NCBI RefSeq assembly: GCF_025144995.1
Contig: NZ_CP102250.1
Coordinates: 496,001 to 560,000 of the forward strand
Reading direction: 5' to 3'
Length of the DNA stretch: 64,000 nucleotides
From: Alistipes indistinctus YIT 12060
GTDB taxonomy: Bacteria; Bacteroidota; Bacteroidia; Bacteroidales; Rikenellaceae
Shown here: positions 9,008-15,963 of the stretch, one piece after another
Layout of the letters: every line of letters begins with the position of its first letter
Numbering within the stretch: the first letter of the stretch is position 1
Made by a program: the position numbers and the translations under genes
The notes under the pieces: model-generated
Seen by the model: the letters and a program-made list of their open reading frames with translations, nothing else
What the model was told of the DNA's origin: nothing
The model's database searches: none

Positions 9008-9025
9008 CGTGCGGGTTACAGGCGG

Positions 9026-10021
9026 TTATTCTCTACGCTCTTCGTAAAGCTCTAACCGCATTTCACATAGCCTCTGGATAATATCGCCCATCTTCTCGAC
9101 ACGCGCCATATGCATCTCCAACTCTTTCGGGGCGACGTCGAAATTCAGGTTGTAGGCCGCTTTCTGCATAAACCCTTTCAAGCAGGGCAGCGTAAAATTA
9201 TAGTCGATGTGGTTATCGTCGAGAACGAGCATCAATTCCGCTGAGAGCGTCCGCATCCGTTCGTGCATAACGACCGGATCGTGGATGTCGAACTCGTAGC
9301 CGTGATAGACATAATAAAGCGTGTGGTAGAAATAGATCGCCGCCTGCGCCGTGAATAGCGCCGCCGGGCGCAGTTTGCGGCCCTCGACATACTCGCTATA
9401 CGCCTTCTCCAGATAGAGCATGCCCAACTCCGAAAAGGTGTCGAAATGGAATTTGGCATCGCAGTAGGCCGCCGCGAAGTTGCATAACTTTTTCGGGTGG
9501 AAATAATGGCGATCCTTGCAGTAGATCAGTTTGCCCTCATTATGCGTGAAGTAAAGGAACGGAGAGTTGTTCCCCTCCACATAATTCAGCGGCAGGATAT
9601 AGATGTTGATGTAGGTGATTTCCCGGTGTCGGAGCGGCATTTGGTAACGCAGATAGCGTTTGGCCTGAATCCAATCGTACGAGGGCGTTTCGCGCACGAC
9701 CATCAGCAGGTCGTAGGCCATAGGGTCGCTGAAGCGCGTACCGCCGACGAGCTTCCCGAACAGCAAGATGTATTCGGGGTCGAAGATACCGCTGGTCAGG
9801 TGTCCTACGATCTGTTCCACTTCGGCAGGATTGTATAATGGCTTTGCGGGTTCGGGGCTGGCTTGTTGCGGTTGTTGCTCAGGCGTGGATGATGGGGCTT
9901 GGATTGACGCGCTCCCTTGTTCCGGCTCCGGGACAGGTTGTTCCGATTGATTGTTTACTGAAATTTCTGCGGGTATGAGTTGTGCGGGTTGCTCCCGCAA
10001 TGATGGTTGAGTCGTTTCCAT
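9026..10021 (-). CDS. Nucleotidyltransferase/HEPN-like fusion protein
   Basis: A 331-residue protein. Residues 1-65 are a low-complexity Pro/Gln/Glu linker. Residues 68-150 resemble a minimal nucleotidyltransferase: DPEYILLFGKLVGGTRFSDP then AYDLLMVV. The classical GS is GK here and only one clear acidic residue (D104) of the DxD pair is obvious, so catalysis is uncertain. Residues 180-325 are helical and HEPN-like (KLRPAALFTAQAAIYFYHTL, later MHERMRTLS). MNT-HEPN pairs are toxin-antitoxin or signalling modules, and fused forms are common on Bacteroidales conjugative elements. It is transcribed alone, opposite to the mob operon, behind a long structured leader. Confidence 0.65.
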   Translation of the reverse strand: METTQPSLREQPAQLIPAEISVNNQSEQPVPEPEQGSASIQAPSSTPEQQPQQASPEPAKPLYNPAEVEQIVGHLTSGIFDPEYILLFGKLVGGTRFSDPMAYDLLMVVRETPSYDWIQAKRYLRYQMPLRHREITYINIYILPLNYVEGNNSPFLYFTHNEGKLIYCKDRHYFHPKKLCNFAAAYCDAKFHFDTFSELGMLYLEKAYSEYVEGRKLRPAALFTAQAAIYFYHTLYYVYHGYEFDIHDPVVMHERMRTLSAELMLVLDDNHIDYNFTLPCLKGFMQKAAYNLNFDVAPKELEMHMARVEKMGDIIQRLCEMRLELYEERRE

Positions 10022-10116
10022 TTTCTTGATTCTTAAAGATTCGACAATAAAGGTTCAGTCCTTATCGCACACAGAGCGCGACAAAGAGAATAACAATTTG
10101 ACAGACAAAGGAATCG

Positions 10117-10359
10117 TCAGTCGGGAGGATGAAAATGGAAACGGATCAAGAAATTGCACGGCGGGAACCGCCTGCGGCTGGCCTTTCGGCGTGTCTGCAC
10201 CGGAGTGCTGACGATTGATTGTGTTCGCATAATATAAAAATATGCGCAGCTGCGAACACAATCAATCACTTTTGCAAGTTCAAGAAGGGTGCCGTTCGCG
10301 GGATTGCTCCCCAACGGCTCTGCGCATACTTCTAGTATGATTCCCTTTCCTGAGACCAT
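10117..10359 (-). CDS. Small leader ORF upstream of the NTase/HEPN gene
   Basis: An 80-codon ORF beginning MVSGKGIILEVCAEPLGSN and ending FHFHPPD, in the leader of the minus-strand gene that starts at 10021. It spans the 17-bp inverted repeat at 10213-10267, so its translation would affect folding of that hairpin. I cannot assign a domain. It could be a leader peptide, a spurious ORF across a structured RNA, or an unrelated gene remnant. Confidence 0.3.
   Translation of the reverse strand: MVSGKGIILEVCAEPLGSNPANGTLLELAKVIDCVRSCAYFYIMRTQSIVSTPVQTRRKASRRRFPPCNFLIRFHFHPPD
10213..10267. repeat. Perfect 17-bp inverted repeat with a third half-copy, leader of NTase/HEPN gene
   Basis: Arms 10213-10229 and 10251-10267 (GATTGATTGTGTTCGCA and its exact complement) enclose a 21-nt loop. 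The core TGTGTTCGCA recurs at 10380-10389 in the same orientation as the left arm. On the minus-strand transcript the central arm can therefore pair with either of two identical partners, an attenuator-like layout. Confidence 0.7.
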
Positions 10360-10393
10360 TTACAAAAGTTATGACTAACTGTGTTCGCAGGGG

Positions 10394-10401
10394 CAAAGAT
10401 A
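10394..10401 (-). promoter_or_regulatory. Bacteroidal -7 box for the NTase/HEPN leader
   Basis: On the minus strand this reads TATCTTTG, matching the Bacteroidales -7 consensus TAnnTTTG. No clear -33 element is seen. Transcription would start near 10387, leaving a leader of about 365 nt before the gene at 10021. Confidence 0.5.
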
Positions 10402-10515
10402 GAAATAATTAATTTATTTTGTGATATTTAGTTTTCGAATCTCTTCAGAATCCTTTATTGAGACGCCACTAGATCAAAATCAGGTATCTCTCTTTAATTT
10501 TTCAACAATAAACTA

Positions 10516-10544
10516 TTGATATTGAAAAATAATTATTATTTTTG
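10516..10544 (+). promoter_or_regulatory. Promoter P1 upstream of the first 119-bp repeat
   Basis: A -33 TTG (10516-10518), an 18-nt spacer and a perfect -7 box TATTTTTG (10537-10544) fit the bacteroidal promoter. A start near 10551 would put the first 119-bp repeat about 22 nt into the RNA. The stretch 10402-10515 holds no gene that I can see. Confidence 0.55.
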
Positions 10545-10572
10545 CAATAAGTTCTTTGTATAGAATCTTGGA

Positions 10573-10691
10573 TGCGACGGAAGGGCGGCTCAACGCTCCA
10601 ACGTCAGGATTGCCCAAGAACTCGTCAAGACATTCATCGGGGTTTGGACATCAGTCCTGTTGCTTTCGATTAGCTTGCACGGTTCTGCGTC
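10573..10691 (+). repeat. 119-bp perfect direct repeat, copy 1
   Basis: Identical over all 119 bases to 10953-11071. Flanking bases differ on both sides, so the boundaries are sharp. On the plus strand the unit has a single stop triplet (one TAG) in all three frames together, against six on the other strand. Confidence 0.95.
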
Positions 10692-10812
10692 GATCTCAGT
10701 TGAAACCACTGTGCATTACAGCACTACAAGGTATTCGGAAGCAGTGGAATCAGCCTTTTATAAAGGTAGAGGGGCCAGGCAGTTAGCGAATTTTCAAAAA
10801 AACTGAAAAAAC

Positions 10813-10842
10813 TTGCAAAAGTCAAAAAAGTGCTTACCTTTG
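10813..10842 (+). promoter_or_regulatory. Promoter P2 upstream of the second repeat and the RT gene
   Basis: A -33 TTG (10813-10815), a 19-nt spacer and a perfect -7 box TACCTTTG (10835-10842). A start near 10849 gives an RNA that begins just before the first hairpin (10853-10873), then crosses the TTCG hairpin and repeat 2 into the RT gene. Confidence 0.65.
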
Positions 10843-10927
10843 AGTGAGAGGACTTTTGCCGAAATTTCAAAAGAAAGGAAAATGCGGACATCCAAAAAAT
10901 TGTAATCCATCAAGCCATTGAGAAGTT

Positions 10928-10947
10928 GTTTAAGTTTCGACTTAAAC
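10928..10947 (+). ncRNA. Perfect UUCG-capped hairpin before repeat 2
   Basis: GTTTAAGT-TTCG-ACTTAAAC, an 8-bp stem closed by the very stable UUCG tetraloop. It ends five bases before the second 119-bp repeat and is absent before the first. No T-run follows, so it is not a terminator. It may mark a structural or template boundary of the RNA. Confidence 0.6.
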
Positions 10948-10952
10948 TTGCT

Positions 10953-11071
10953 TGCGACGGAAGGGCGGCTCAACGCTCCAACGTCAGGATTGCCCAAGAA
11001 CTCGTCAAGACATTCATCGGGGTTTGGACATCAGTCCTGTTGCTTTCGATTAGCTTGCACGGTTCTGCGTC
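10953..11071 (+). repeat. 119-bp perfect direct repeat, copy 2
   Basis: Identical to 10573-10691 at an offset of 380 bp. It ends 69 bp before the RT start codon. The sequence right after it (11075-11092) is complementary to sequence shortly after copy 1 (10715-10730). Confidence 0.95.
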
Positions 11072-11140
11072 TAACTTGTAAAGTGCTGTAATCAGGCATA
11101 ACGTTGTCTTTCCGAGACTTTGCAAATACGACCTTCAATT

Positions 11141-12472
11141 ATGACCCAATCAATATCTCTTCTTAATAAAATATCTTCAATAGAATCCCTTACAAAAGCT
11201 TGGGGAAAGCTTAATAAGTCTAATGAAGACTCTCACGGATTATCTGACGAATCCATCAAAACATTTGAAAAGGATCGGGATGACAGAATCCAATCTATCT
11301 CTAGGAAACTACGGGAGGGCAAATATAAGTTTTCACCATATCGTCCGGTATTAATTCCTAAAAGAGATGGGACAGGTCGCCCTCTGCAAATTCCAGAAAT
11401 TCAGGATCGCTTGGTATTTAAGGCTATTGCCCTAGAACTCGAAAGTATCTTTCATGAAAAATTAAAAGCAAGTGAAGGTATTAGCTTTGCATACCAAAAA
11501 GATATAGGTATCCGGCAAGCCATTGAAAAAATCGAATCTCATTATAAAAATGGCAACCCGTATATATTTGAATCTGATTTGATGGACTTTTTTACATCTG
11601 TCGATAAAAATACACTTCTTAATGAACATATTTTACCATATCTTCCTGACGAATCTATAAATGACCTCTTAAAAGATGGACTTAATCAAGGTATTGGTCA
11701 ATTAGAGAGATTTATTCCTGAATCAAAAAGGCATTATTTCGATAAATGTGGGGGTGGCATACCGCAAGGAAACCCCTTATCGCCTTTATTTTCTAATATA
11801 TATCTTTTGCCCTTTGATTCGTCTCTTAAAGAAAAAGGATATAACCTTGTCCGCTATGCAGATGATTTTGTAGTTTTAGCTGACTCTCGAAAAAAATGTG
11901 AACAGGCGTATGAAGATTGCCGCTCCATTTTGTCTAGCGATCAACTAAAGCTAAGTATCCATCCTCTTAACGAGAAGAATGCCAAAGGTAAAATTAAAAC
12001 CAAGATCTTTGACATCAAAGAGGAACCACTCCATTTTTTATCAATAACCTTTGATGGCAAGAATTATTATCCCACTAGAGAAAATGTAGATGGGTTAAAA
12101 GATAAAATTAAGAGCTTGTGCTTTGAGGATGGACTTACAGTTGATAAACTCCTGACAAGACAGGCAAACAAAATAGACGGGTGGGTTTCTGCATTTTTCT
12201 ATACCGATATGGATAGATATTCACATGAAATAGACTGTTATATAAATCGTCAAGTATATCTCGCTTTACGCAATCTCGAATGGCGATTTAACCTTAGACG
12301 TCTAGGAAAAGTTCCGGCTCGATTCAAAGAAAAGGGCGGAAGTAGTGAGTGCCTTTCTCCTAAACAACGGAAAAACTCCGGTATTCCCTACTGTAAGGAT
12401 TTGATGAAAAAGAAAAGAGCAGATGAGAAACGTAAACAAGCCATGTTAAGTGAGAGGCCTAAGAACAAATAA
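11141..12472 (+). CDS. Stand-alone reverse transcriptase (unknown-group/DRT-like)
   Basis: A 443-residue RT starting at the ATG at 11141; a further-upstream TTG at 11120 is less likely. Fingers/palm motifs are clear: RPVLIPKRDGTGRPLQIP with DRLVFKAIALELE, first catalytic Asp D146 (ESDLMDFFTSV), GIPQGNPLSPLFSNIYL, and YADD with Y239-D242. A helical thumb-like domain (about 310-385) and a basic tail follow. There is no maturase X or endonuclease domain and no group II intron domain V downstream. The QG motif argues against a diversity-generating retroelement. It resembles unknown-group RTs that serve phage defence; the subgroup is not assignable by eye. The structured repeat region upstream probably supplies its RNA. 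Confidence 0.85.
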   Translation: MTQSISLLNKISSIESLTKAWGKLNKSNEDSHGLSDESIKTFEKDRDDRIQSISRKLREGKYKFSPYRPVLIPKRDGTGRPLQIPEIQDRLVFKAIALELESIFHEKLKASEGISFAYQKDIGIRQAIEKIESHYKNGNPYIFESDLMDFFTSVDKNTLLNEHILPYLPDESINDLLKDGLNQGIGQLERFIPESKRHYFDKCGGGIPQGNPLSPLFSNIYLLPFDSSLKEKGYNLVRYADDFVVLADSRKKCEQAYEDCRSILSSDQLKLSIHPLNEKNAKGKIKTKIFDIKEEPLHFLSITFDGKNYYPTRENVDGLKDKIKSLCFEDGLTVDKLLTRQANKIDGWVSAFFYTDMDRYSHEIDCYINRQVYLALRNLEWRFNLRRLGKVPARFKEKGGSSECLSPKQRKNSGIPYCKDLMKKKRADEKRKQAMLSERPKNK

Positions 12473-12585
12473 ACCTTTATCCCCAAAAATAATTTAGTGA
12501 TTGCTTTTACAGCATATTTACACTACATTCATCGCATCAACAACTCAATTAAATGATTATTAATTATTTAAATTAATACAATTAC

Positions 12586-12604
12586 TTTCTGCATCGGTAA
12601 GTAA
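12586..12604 (+). repeat. Candidate right attachment site (attR) of the 8.1-kb element
   Basis: TTTCTGCATCGGTAAGTAA matches 4486-4504 in 18 of 19 positions. Locally it forms TTACTT-N11-AAGTAA (12583-12604 region), the inverted half-site layout of tyrosine-recombinase cores. It sits between the RT gene and the first chromosomal core gene. The rest of 12473-12663 is AT-rich and has no gene. Confidence 0.45.
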
Positions 12605-12663
12605 ATCTTCTGCATTGGATAAATAGGACATACGATCCCAAGACCGACTCTCTCAATTGTGAT

Positions 12664-13095
12664 CTACTCTTCCTCTTTAGCAGCTGCGTGTGACTTTCCG
12701 CGCAAAGCGAATCGTACCATAAAGTAATTGACCGGGAAAGCGACCACAAAGACACACAGCGGGGCATAGAGCTTCGGCACCCCTACCCAAAGCCATATCT
12801 CGAGCAGCACCAACTCGTTGAAAAGATTGATCAGATGCGCCGTCAGGAATTTGACCGCCCGGGCCCGGGTCGGTTTGACCCCGAATGTAAAATAACTCGA
12901 CAGGACAAAATTACAGGAGATGCTGACGCAAAAGGCCAGCACATACGCAATCGCCGGATAAAGATTGTCAAAATTGTGGATCAGGATCACATAGGTCCCG
13001 TAATTGACGGCCGTTGCCACTCCCCCCACTGCGGCAAAACGCACGAATGAATGCCCATATAGCTTTCGGACAAGGACGCACAGTCTATTCATCAT
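12664..13095 (-). CDS. GtrA family membrane protein
   Basis: About 143 residues with four predicted membrane helices (FVRFAAVGGVATAVNYGTYV; AIAYVLAFCVSISCNFVL; a third around LINLFNELVLLEIWLWV; the last FVVAFPVNYFMVRFAL). GtrA proteins are thought to flip undecaprenyl-linked sugars for glycosyltransferase partners. I chose the ATGATG at 13095, which overlaps the end of the upstream deacetylase gene, over a longer frame start at 13125. It is the last gene of a three-gene glycan operon. Confidence 0.85.
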   Translation of the reverse strand: MMNRLCVLVRKLYGHSFVRFAAVGGVATAVNYGTYVILIHNFDNLYPAIAYVLAFCVSISCNFVLSSYFTFGVKPTRARAVKFLTAHLINLFNELVLLEIWLWVGVPKLYAPLCVFVVAFPVNYFMVRFALRGKSHAAAKEEE

Positions 13096-13867
13096 CAATT
13101 CCCAGATATTCGCGGGTGGTAACAAAACGACACCCCCGGTTTTTGAGCCAGATTAACAATTGTTCAAGTTTACCCTGGAGACGCCTTCCCGAACATTGTG
13201 TAAGATACCGGGGAATGCCGAAGGCTGGGTCCCCCAACCGGTCGGAAAATTCCCACGGATGAAAATAGAGGTTCAAATGACCGTCATGCCGTAAAGCACT
13301 ACGGCAAAGCATCTTGTAAACCGGCAACGGCATTACATGCAGTGAGAGCCAAAAAAGCGGTATACGGAACGGATAAGAAACCGATGTGGGATAAATCACC
13401 AGTCCCGCCTCTCTCGTGACGGTGCGGGAAACGCGAAGATTGTTATATCGCCCCGGAATCCAGGTGGGATTGATCGATGAATTATATCGATACCCAGCCG
13501 CAGCAAGCACCGCGGACGAAGCTGTGGCAAGGCGCGGAGCGCGATACCCCACGATCCGGGTTCCGGTCAATGCTTCCAGATAATGCTTACTCCCGCCAGG
13601 ATCGGATTGTGCAGACTGGGCGTGATAATAGTCGTGCGAAGCTATTTCATGACCCGCTGCGACCATGCGCCGGATCGTTTCGGGACGATGCGCGGCGAAA
13701 TTCGCCGTAGTATAGAAAGTTACCCGCAGATTGAGCCTGTCAAGCATCTGCAACAAGGCTTCCAACCCTGCGGAAGAAACCGCCAGTTGGGTTTGCAGAT
13801 CGATCTCACGGCCTCTTTCGAGCGGAAAATCGAATTCTTCGACATCGAAACCGAGTGTTACTGTCAT
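13085..13867 (-). CDS. Polysaccharide deacetylase (NodB-like) family protein
   Basis: 260 residues. The NodB fold is marked by the first-strand acid FDVEEFD (D8), the metal-binding pair H78 and H82 (ASHDYYH), the motif GYRAPR near 110, and a C-terminal HPWEF loop. These enzymes remove N- or O-acyl groups from cell-envelope glycans, with or without catalysis fully conserved in this DUF3473-type subgroup. It overlaps the upstream glycosyltransferase fusion by 4 bp (ATGA) and the downstream gtrA by 11 bp, so all three are translationally coupled. Confidence 0.88.
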   Translation of the reverse strand: MTVTLGFDVEEFDFPLERGREIDLQTQLAVSSAGLEALLQMLDRLNLRVTFYTTANFAAHRPETIRRMVAAGHEIASHDYYHAQSAQSDPGGSKHYLEALTGTRIVGYRAPRLATASSAVLAAAGYRYNSSINPTWIPGRYNNLRVSRTVTREAGLVIYPTSVSYPFRIPLFWLSLHVMPLPVYKMLCRSALRHDGHLNLYFHPWEFSDRLGDPAFGIPRYLTQCSGRRLQGKLEQLLIWLKNRGCRFVTTREYLGIDDE

Positions 13868-15765
13868 ACGCCAAAAGCTATACGAAAAAAGTTTTTCAGC
13901 TCCCGGACCAATACATCCCCGGACATCTTCGACATGACAACACCCTCCCGCAACGTCGTTTCGACCTCCTCGATCCGCAACCCTTTGCTGCGTTCGGCAA
14001 GCATGATAAATTCTGTATCGAACAAGAAATCAGGGATGCGCGTGCGCCGCATCACATTCCGGGCTGCCGGGGAAAGCCCTTTCAGGCCTCCCTGGGTATC
14101 GGTATAACGGGTATTCAGGAAAAACCGGTTCAGCATCCTGGAGCCATGAGACATCAACTTGCGCATGGGCGGCAATTTGGAATGATAGCTCGCATTACGT
14201 ACGGCAATCACCACATCGCAACCGTCAAAGACCCGGTCGATCACTTGCCGCATCGATTCCTTGGCGTAAGGCATATCGATATCGGTATAAATCGCGAAAG
14301 GCGCCTGTGAACGGGCTAACCCAGCCCGGATGGCCGCCCCTTTACCGCCGTGAGGAATGTCTACGATTTCCGCATCGGGAATCGTCCGCAACAGTTGGTC
14401 ATGCTCCTCTTTGCCGAAATTGCGGGACGAACCGTCATTGGCTACGATCAAGTGCAGCCGTTTGTCAGGGTAAAAACCACGCAATTCCGCCAACGAACAG
14501 GCCAGATGAGAAATAAAATCAGCATTCGGATTGTAACAAGGACAGACGATATCGAGCGTATCGCCGGGTTGAGCCGGACGCGACGAATCAGCAGTTTCGG
14601 CCCCGGCTGCGGAGCTATCCGGAAACTCAGCGACGGGACAAAAAAACGTGAGCCACACCATGCGCAACCAGGTAAAACAGAAGAACCACACATGGAGCCA
14701 CAGTGTCTGGGTGATGCACCTCATCACGGGGACGGGACAAATCAGGTCGATCGGTACAAGACCCAACAATACGAAGTTACCCCAAAACAGCGCTTTATCC
14801 GTACGGGTACGAACCGGACGGCTCCAATACCACAGCATGAAGCCCGCCAATGCAATGATGTAAGTGTGTTTTTCGGACGAATCACTGAACAGTACCACCC
14901 ATCCCATCAGGATGCCGAGAGCCTGGGCCCGGAAAGCCGCAGTGTCCCATTTACGCCGTGAAACCAGAAACAGCAGCGCCAGTACAGCAAGCGAACCGAT
15001 CTGCAAAACTCGGAAATTGGGGAGCAGCCATTCGGCCAACGGTTGCGCATAGAACAACGACTCATAGGTCTGATCGGATTGATGGACTGCCAGGGCATTC
15101 AACCACTCTCCGTAATAAGGTATCAAGCCGGACAGCGGCAACTTCAACGCCGGGAGTAAAAACAACACGCCGCCGGTCAAAACGACATAACCCGCATTCC
15201 GCCAGAACCGCGGGTAGCAGACCAACAGTGCCAATGAAAAAATACCATAAATCTTTGTCAATCCTGAAACCATGATCAGCAACACGGCCCAGAACCCTTT
15301 ATTCCGTTCGAGCAGGGAATAAGAGAAAAGGAAAATGTAGGCTACCGGAATGTTATACTGGAACGACAGCAGGCTCTGGGCAAGAATCGGCAACGTATAG
15401 AGAAAAATACGGCACTTTTGGTCGTGGGTAAACCGTGCGGGCAGAGTGAATACCGCCGCGAAAAACATCGTATAATTAAGCAGGTTCCAGACAAACGGCC
15501 CGAGCCATGCGGGCAATACGGCGAATGGCGTGAAAAGCACCGAAAAGACCGGGGTATAGAGGAAGAAGCGCATATGGCTGGAAACGAACTCCGGCGTGTA
15601 AGGACTCACCCCACGCCAAAAATCGATCGTCGAATCGGCAAAGGCAAGAAAATTGAGGTGACGACCGCGGGAAACCTCCATAAAAGTAACCACGAAAGCG
15701 AGCAGAAAGCCCAGAATATACAGGTTGCGCTTATTGTAAAAGAACGACAGGTCGAATTTCGCCAT
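13864..15765 (-). CDS. Fused GT87-like membrane mannosyltransferase and GT2 glycosyltransferase
   Basis: A 633-residue two-part enzyme. Residues 1-375 are a polytopic DUF2029/GT87-type domain (N-terminal helix NLYILGFLLAFVVTFMEVSR, then DSTIDFWRGVSPYTP) that would use polyprenyl-phosphate sugars at the outer membrane leaflet. A Ser/Ala/Pro linker (about 376-400) leads to a GT2 domain, residues 401-633: DIVCPCYNPN, VANDGSS, a DxD at about 496 (YTDIDMPYA), and a DPM1-like TQGGLKGLS. The GT2 half probably makes the polyprenyl-P-sugar used by the first half. First gene of the operon with the deacetylase and gtrA. Confidence 0.85.
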   Translation of the reverse strand: MAKFDLSFFYNKRNLYILGFLLAFVVTFMEVSRGRHLNFLAFADSTIDFWRGVSPYTPEFVSSHMRFFLYTPVFSVLFTPFAVLPAWLGPFVWNLLNYTMFFAAVFTLPARFTHDQKCRIFLYTLPILAQSLLSFQYNIPVAYIFLFSYSLLERNKGFWAVLLIMVSGLTKIYGIFSLALLVCYPRFWRNAGYVVLTGGVLFLLPALKLPLSGLIPYYGEWLNALAVHQSDQTYESLFYAQPLAEWLLPNFRVLQIGSLAVLALLFLVSRRKWDTAAFRAQALGILMGWVVLFSDSSEKHTYIIALAGFMLWYWSRPVRTRTDKALFWGNFVLLGLVPIDLICPVPVMRCITQTLWLHVWFFCFTWLRMVWLTFFCPVAEFPDSSAAGAETADSSRPAQPGDTLDIVCPCYNPNADFISHLACSLAELRGFYPDKRLHLIVANDGSSRNFGKEEHDQLLRTIPDAEIVDIPHGGKGAAIRAGLARSQAPFAIYTDIDMPYAKESMRQVIDRVFDGCDVVIAVRNASYHSKLPPMRKLMSHGSRMLNRFFLNTRYTDTQGGLKGLSPAARNVMRRTRIPDFLFDTEFIMLAERSKGLRIEEVETTLREGVVMSKMSGDVLVRELKNFFRIAFGV

Positions 15766-15794
15766 AGCTCGATAAAAAATAAACTGTTAAAGCG

Positions 15795-15802
15795 CAAATG
15801 TA
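15795..15802 (-). promoter_or_regulatory. -7 box for the glycan operon
   Basis: Minus-strand TACATTTG matches TAnnTTTG, 30 bp before the start of the fused glycosyltransferase. No convincing -33 element was found. Confidence 0.45.
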
Positions 15803-15935
15803 ATGAAAATCGACCAAAAGCTGAATTACACCGGCCTAAATCAAGTTCTCTCCGACCAATATTCCCAAAACTCCATACAAATAGCGTATCTTTTTATGTG
15901 AACAGACGGTGCACGCGCATTCTCCGAATTATACC

Positions 15936-15943
15936 TATCTTTG
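15936..15943 (+). promoter_or_regulatory. -7 box for the NdpA-like gene
   Basis: TATCTTTG lies 21 bp before ATG 15964. It argues that the start is 15958/15964 and not far upstream in the long open frame. Confidence 0.5.
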
Positions 15944-15963
15944 CATCCCGTCACCCAATGCCT

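Larger units (their letters stand above)
10550..11119 (+). ncRNA. Candidate structured non-coding RNA region of the reverse transcriptase locus
   Basis: About 570 bp with no convincing gene between promoter P1 and the RT. It contains two identical 119-bp repeats and a second promoter. There is a hairpin CTTTTG/CAAAAG (10853-10873) and a perfect 8-bp stem with TTCG loop (10928-10947) five bases before repeat 2. A 16-nt segment (10715-10730) is complementary to 11075-11092 with a 2-nt bulge. Inside each repeat CAAC-gtc-AGGA (10599-10609 in copy 1) can pair with TCCTGTTG (10655-10662). RT-linked structured RNAs act as templates in retrons and DRT systems; a template role here is inferred. Exact ends are unknown. 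Confidence 0.5.

Noticed and set aside
10556-10997. Open frames across the 119-bp repeat (plus 10556-10786, minus 10794-10997)
   Set aside because: No family similarity, and they cross the promoter and hairpin features. Their openness is better explained by the repeat's composition.
10573-12472. Diversity-generating retroelement (template and variable repeats near an RT)
   Set aside because: The two repeats are identical, with no adenine-specific differences. Neither lies at the end of a target gene, and the RT has the QG motif, not the DGR-type variant.
11141-12472. Group II intron-encoded RT
   Set aside because: No maturase X or HNH domain, and no domain V-like hairpin between the stop codon and 12660.
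15418-15963. Long N-terminal extension of the NdpA-like frame
   Set aside because: It overlaps the opposite-strand glycosyltransferase gene, and the -7 box at 15936 lies inside it.
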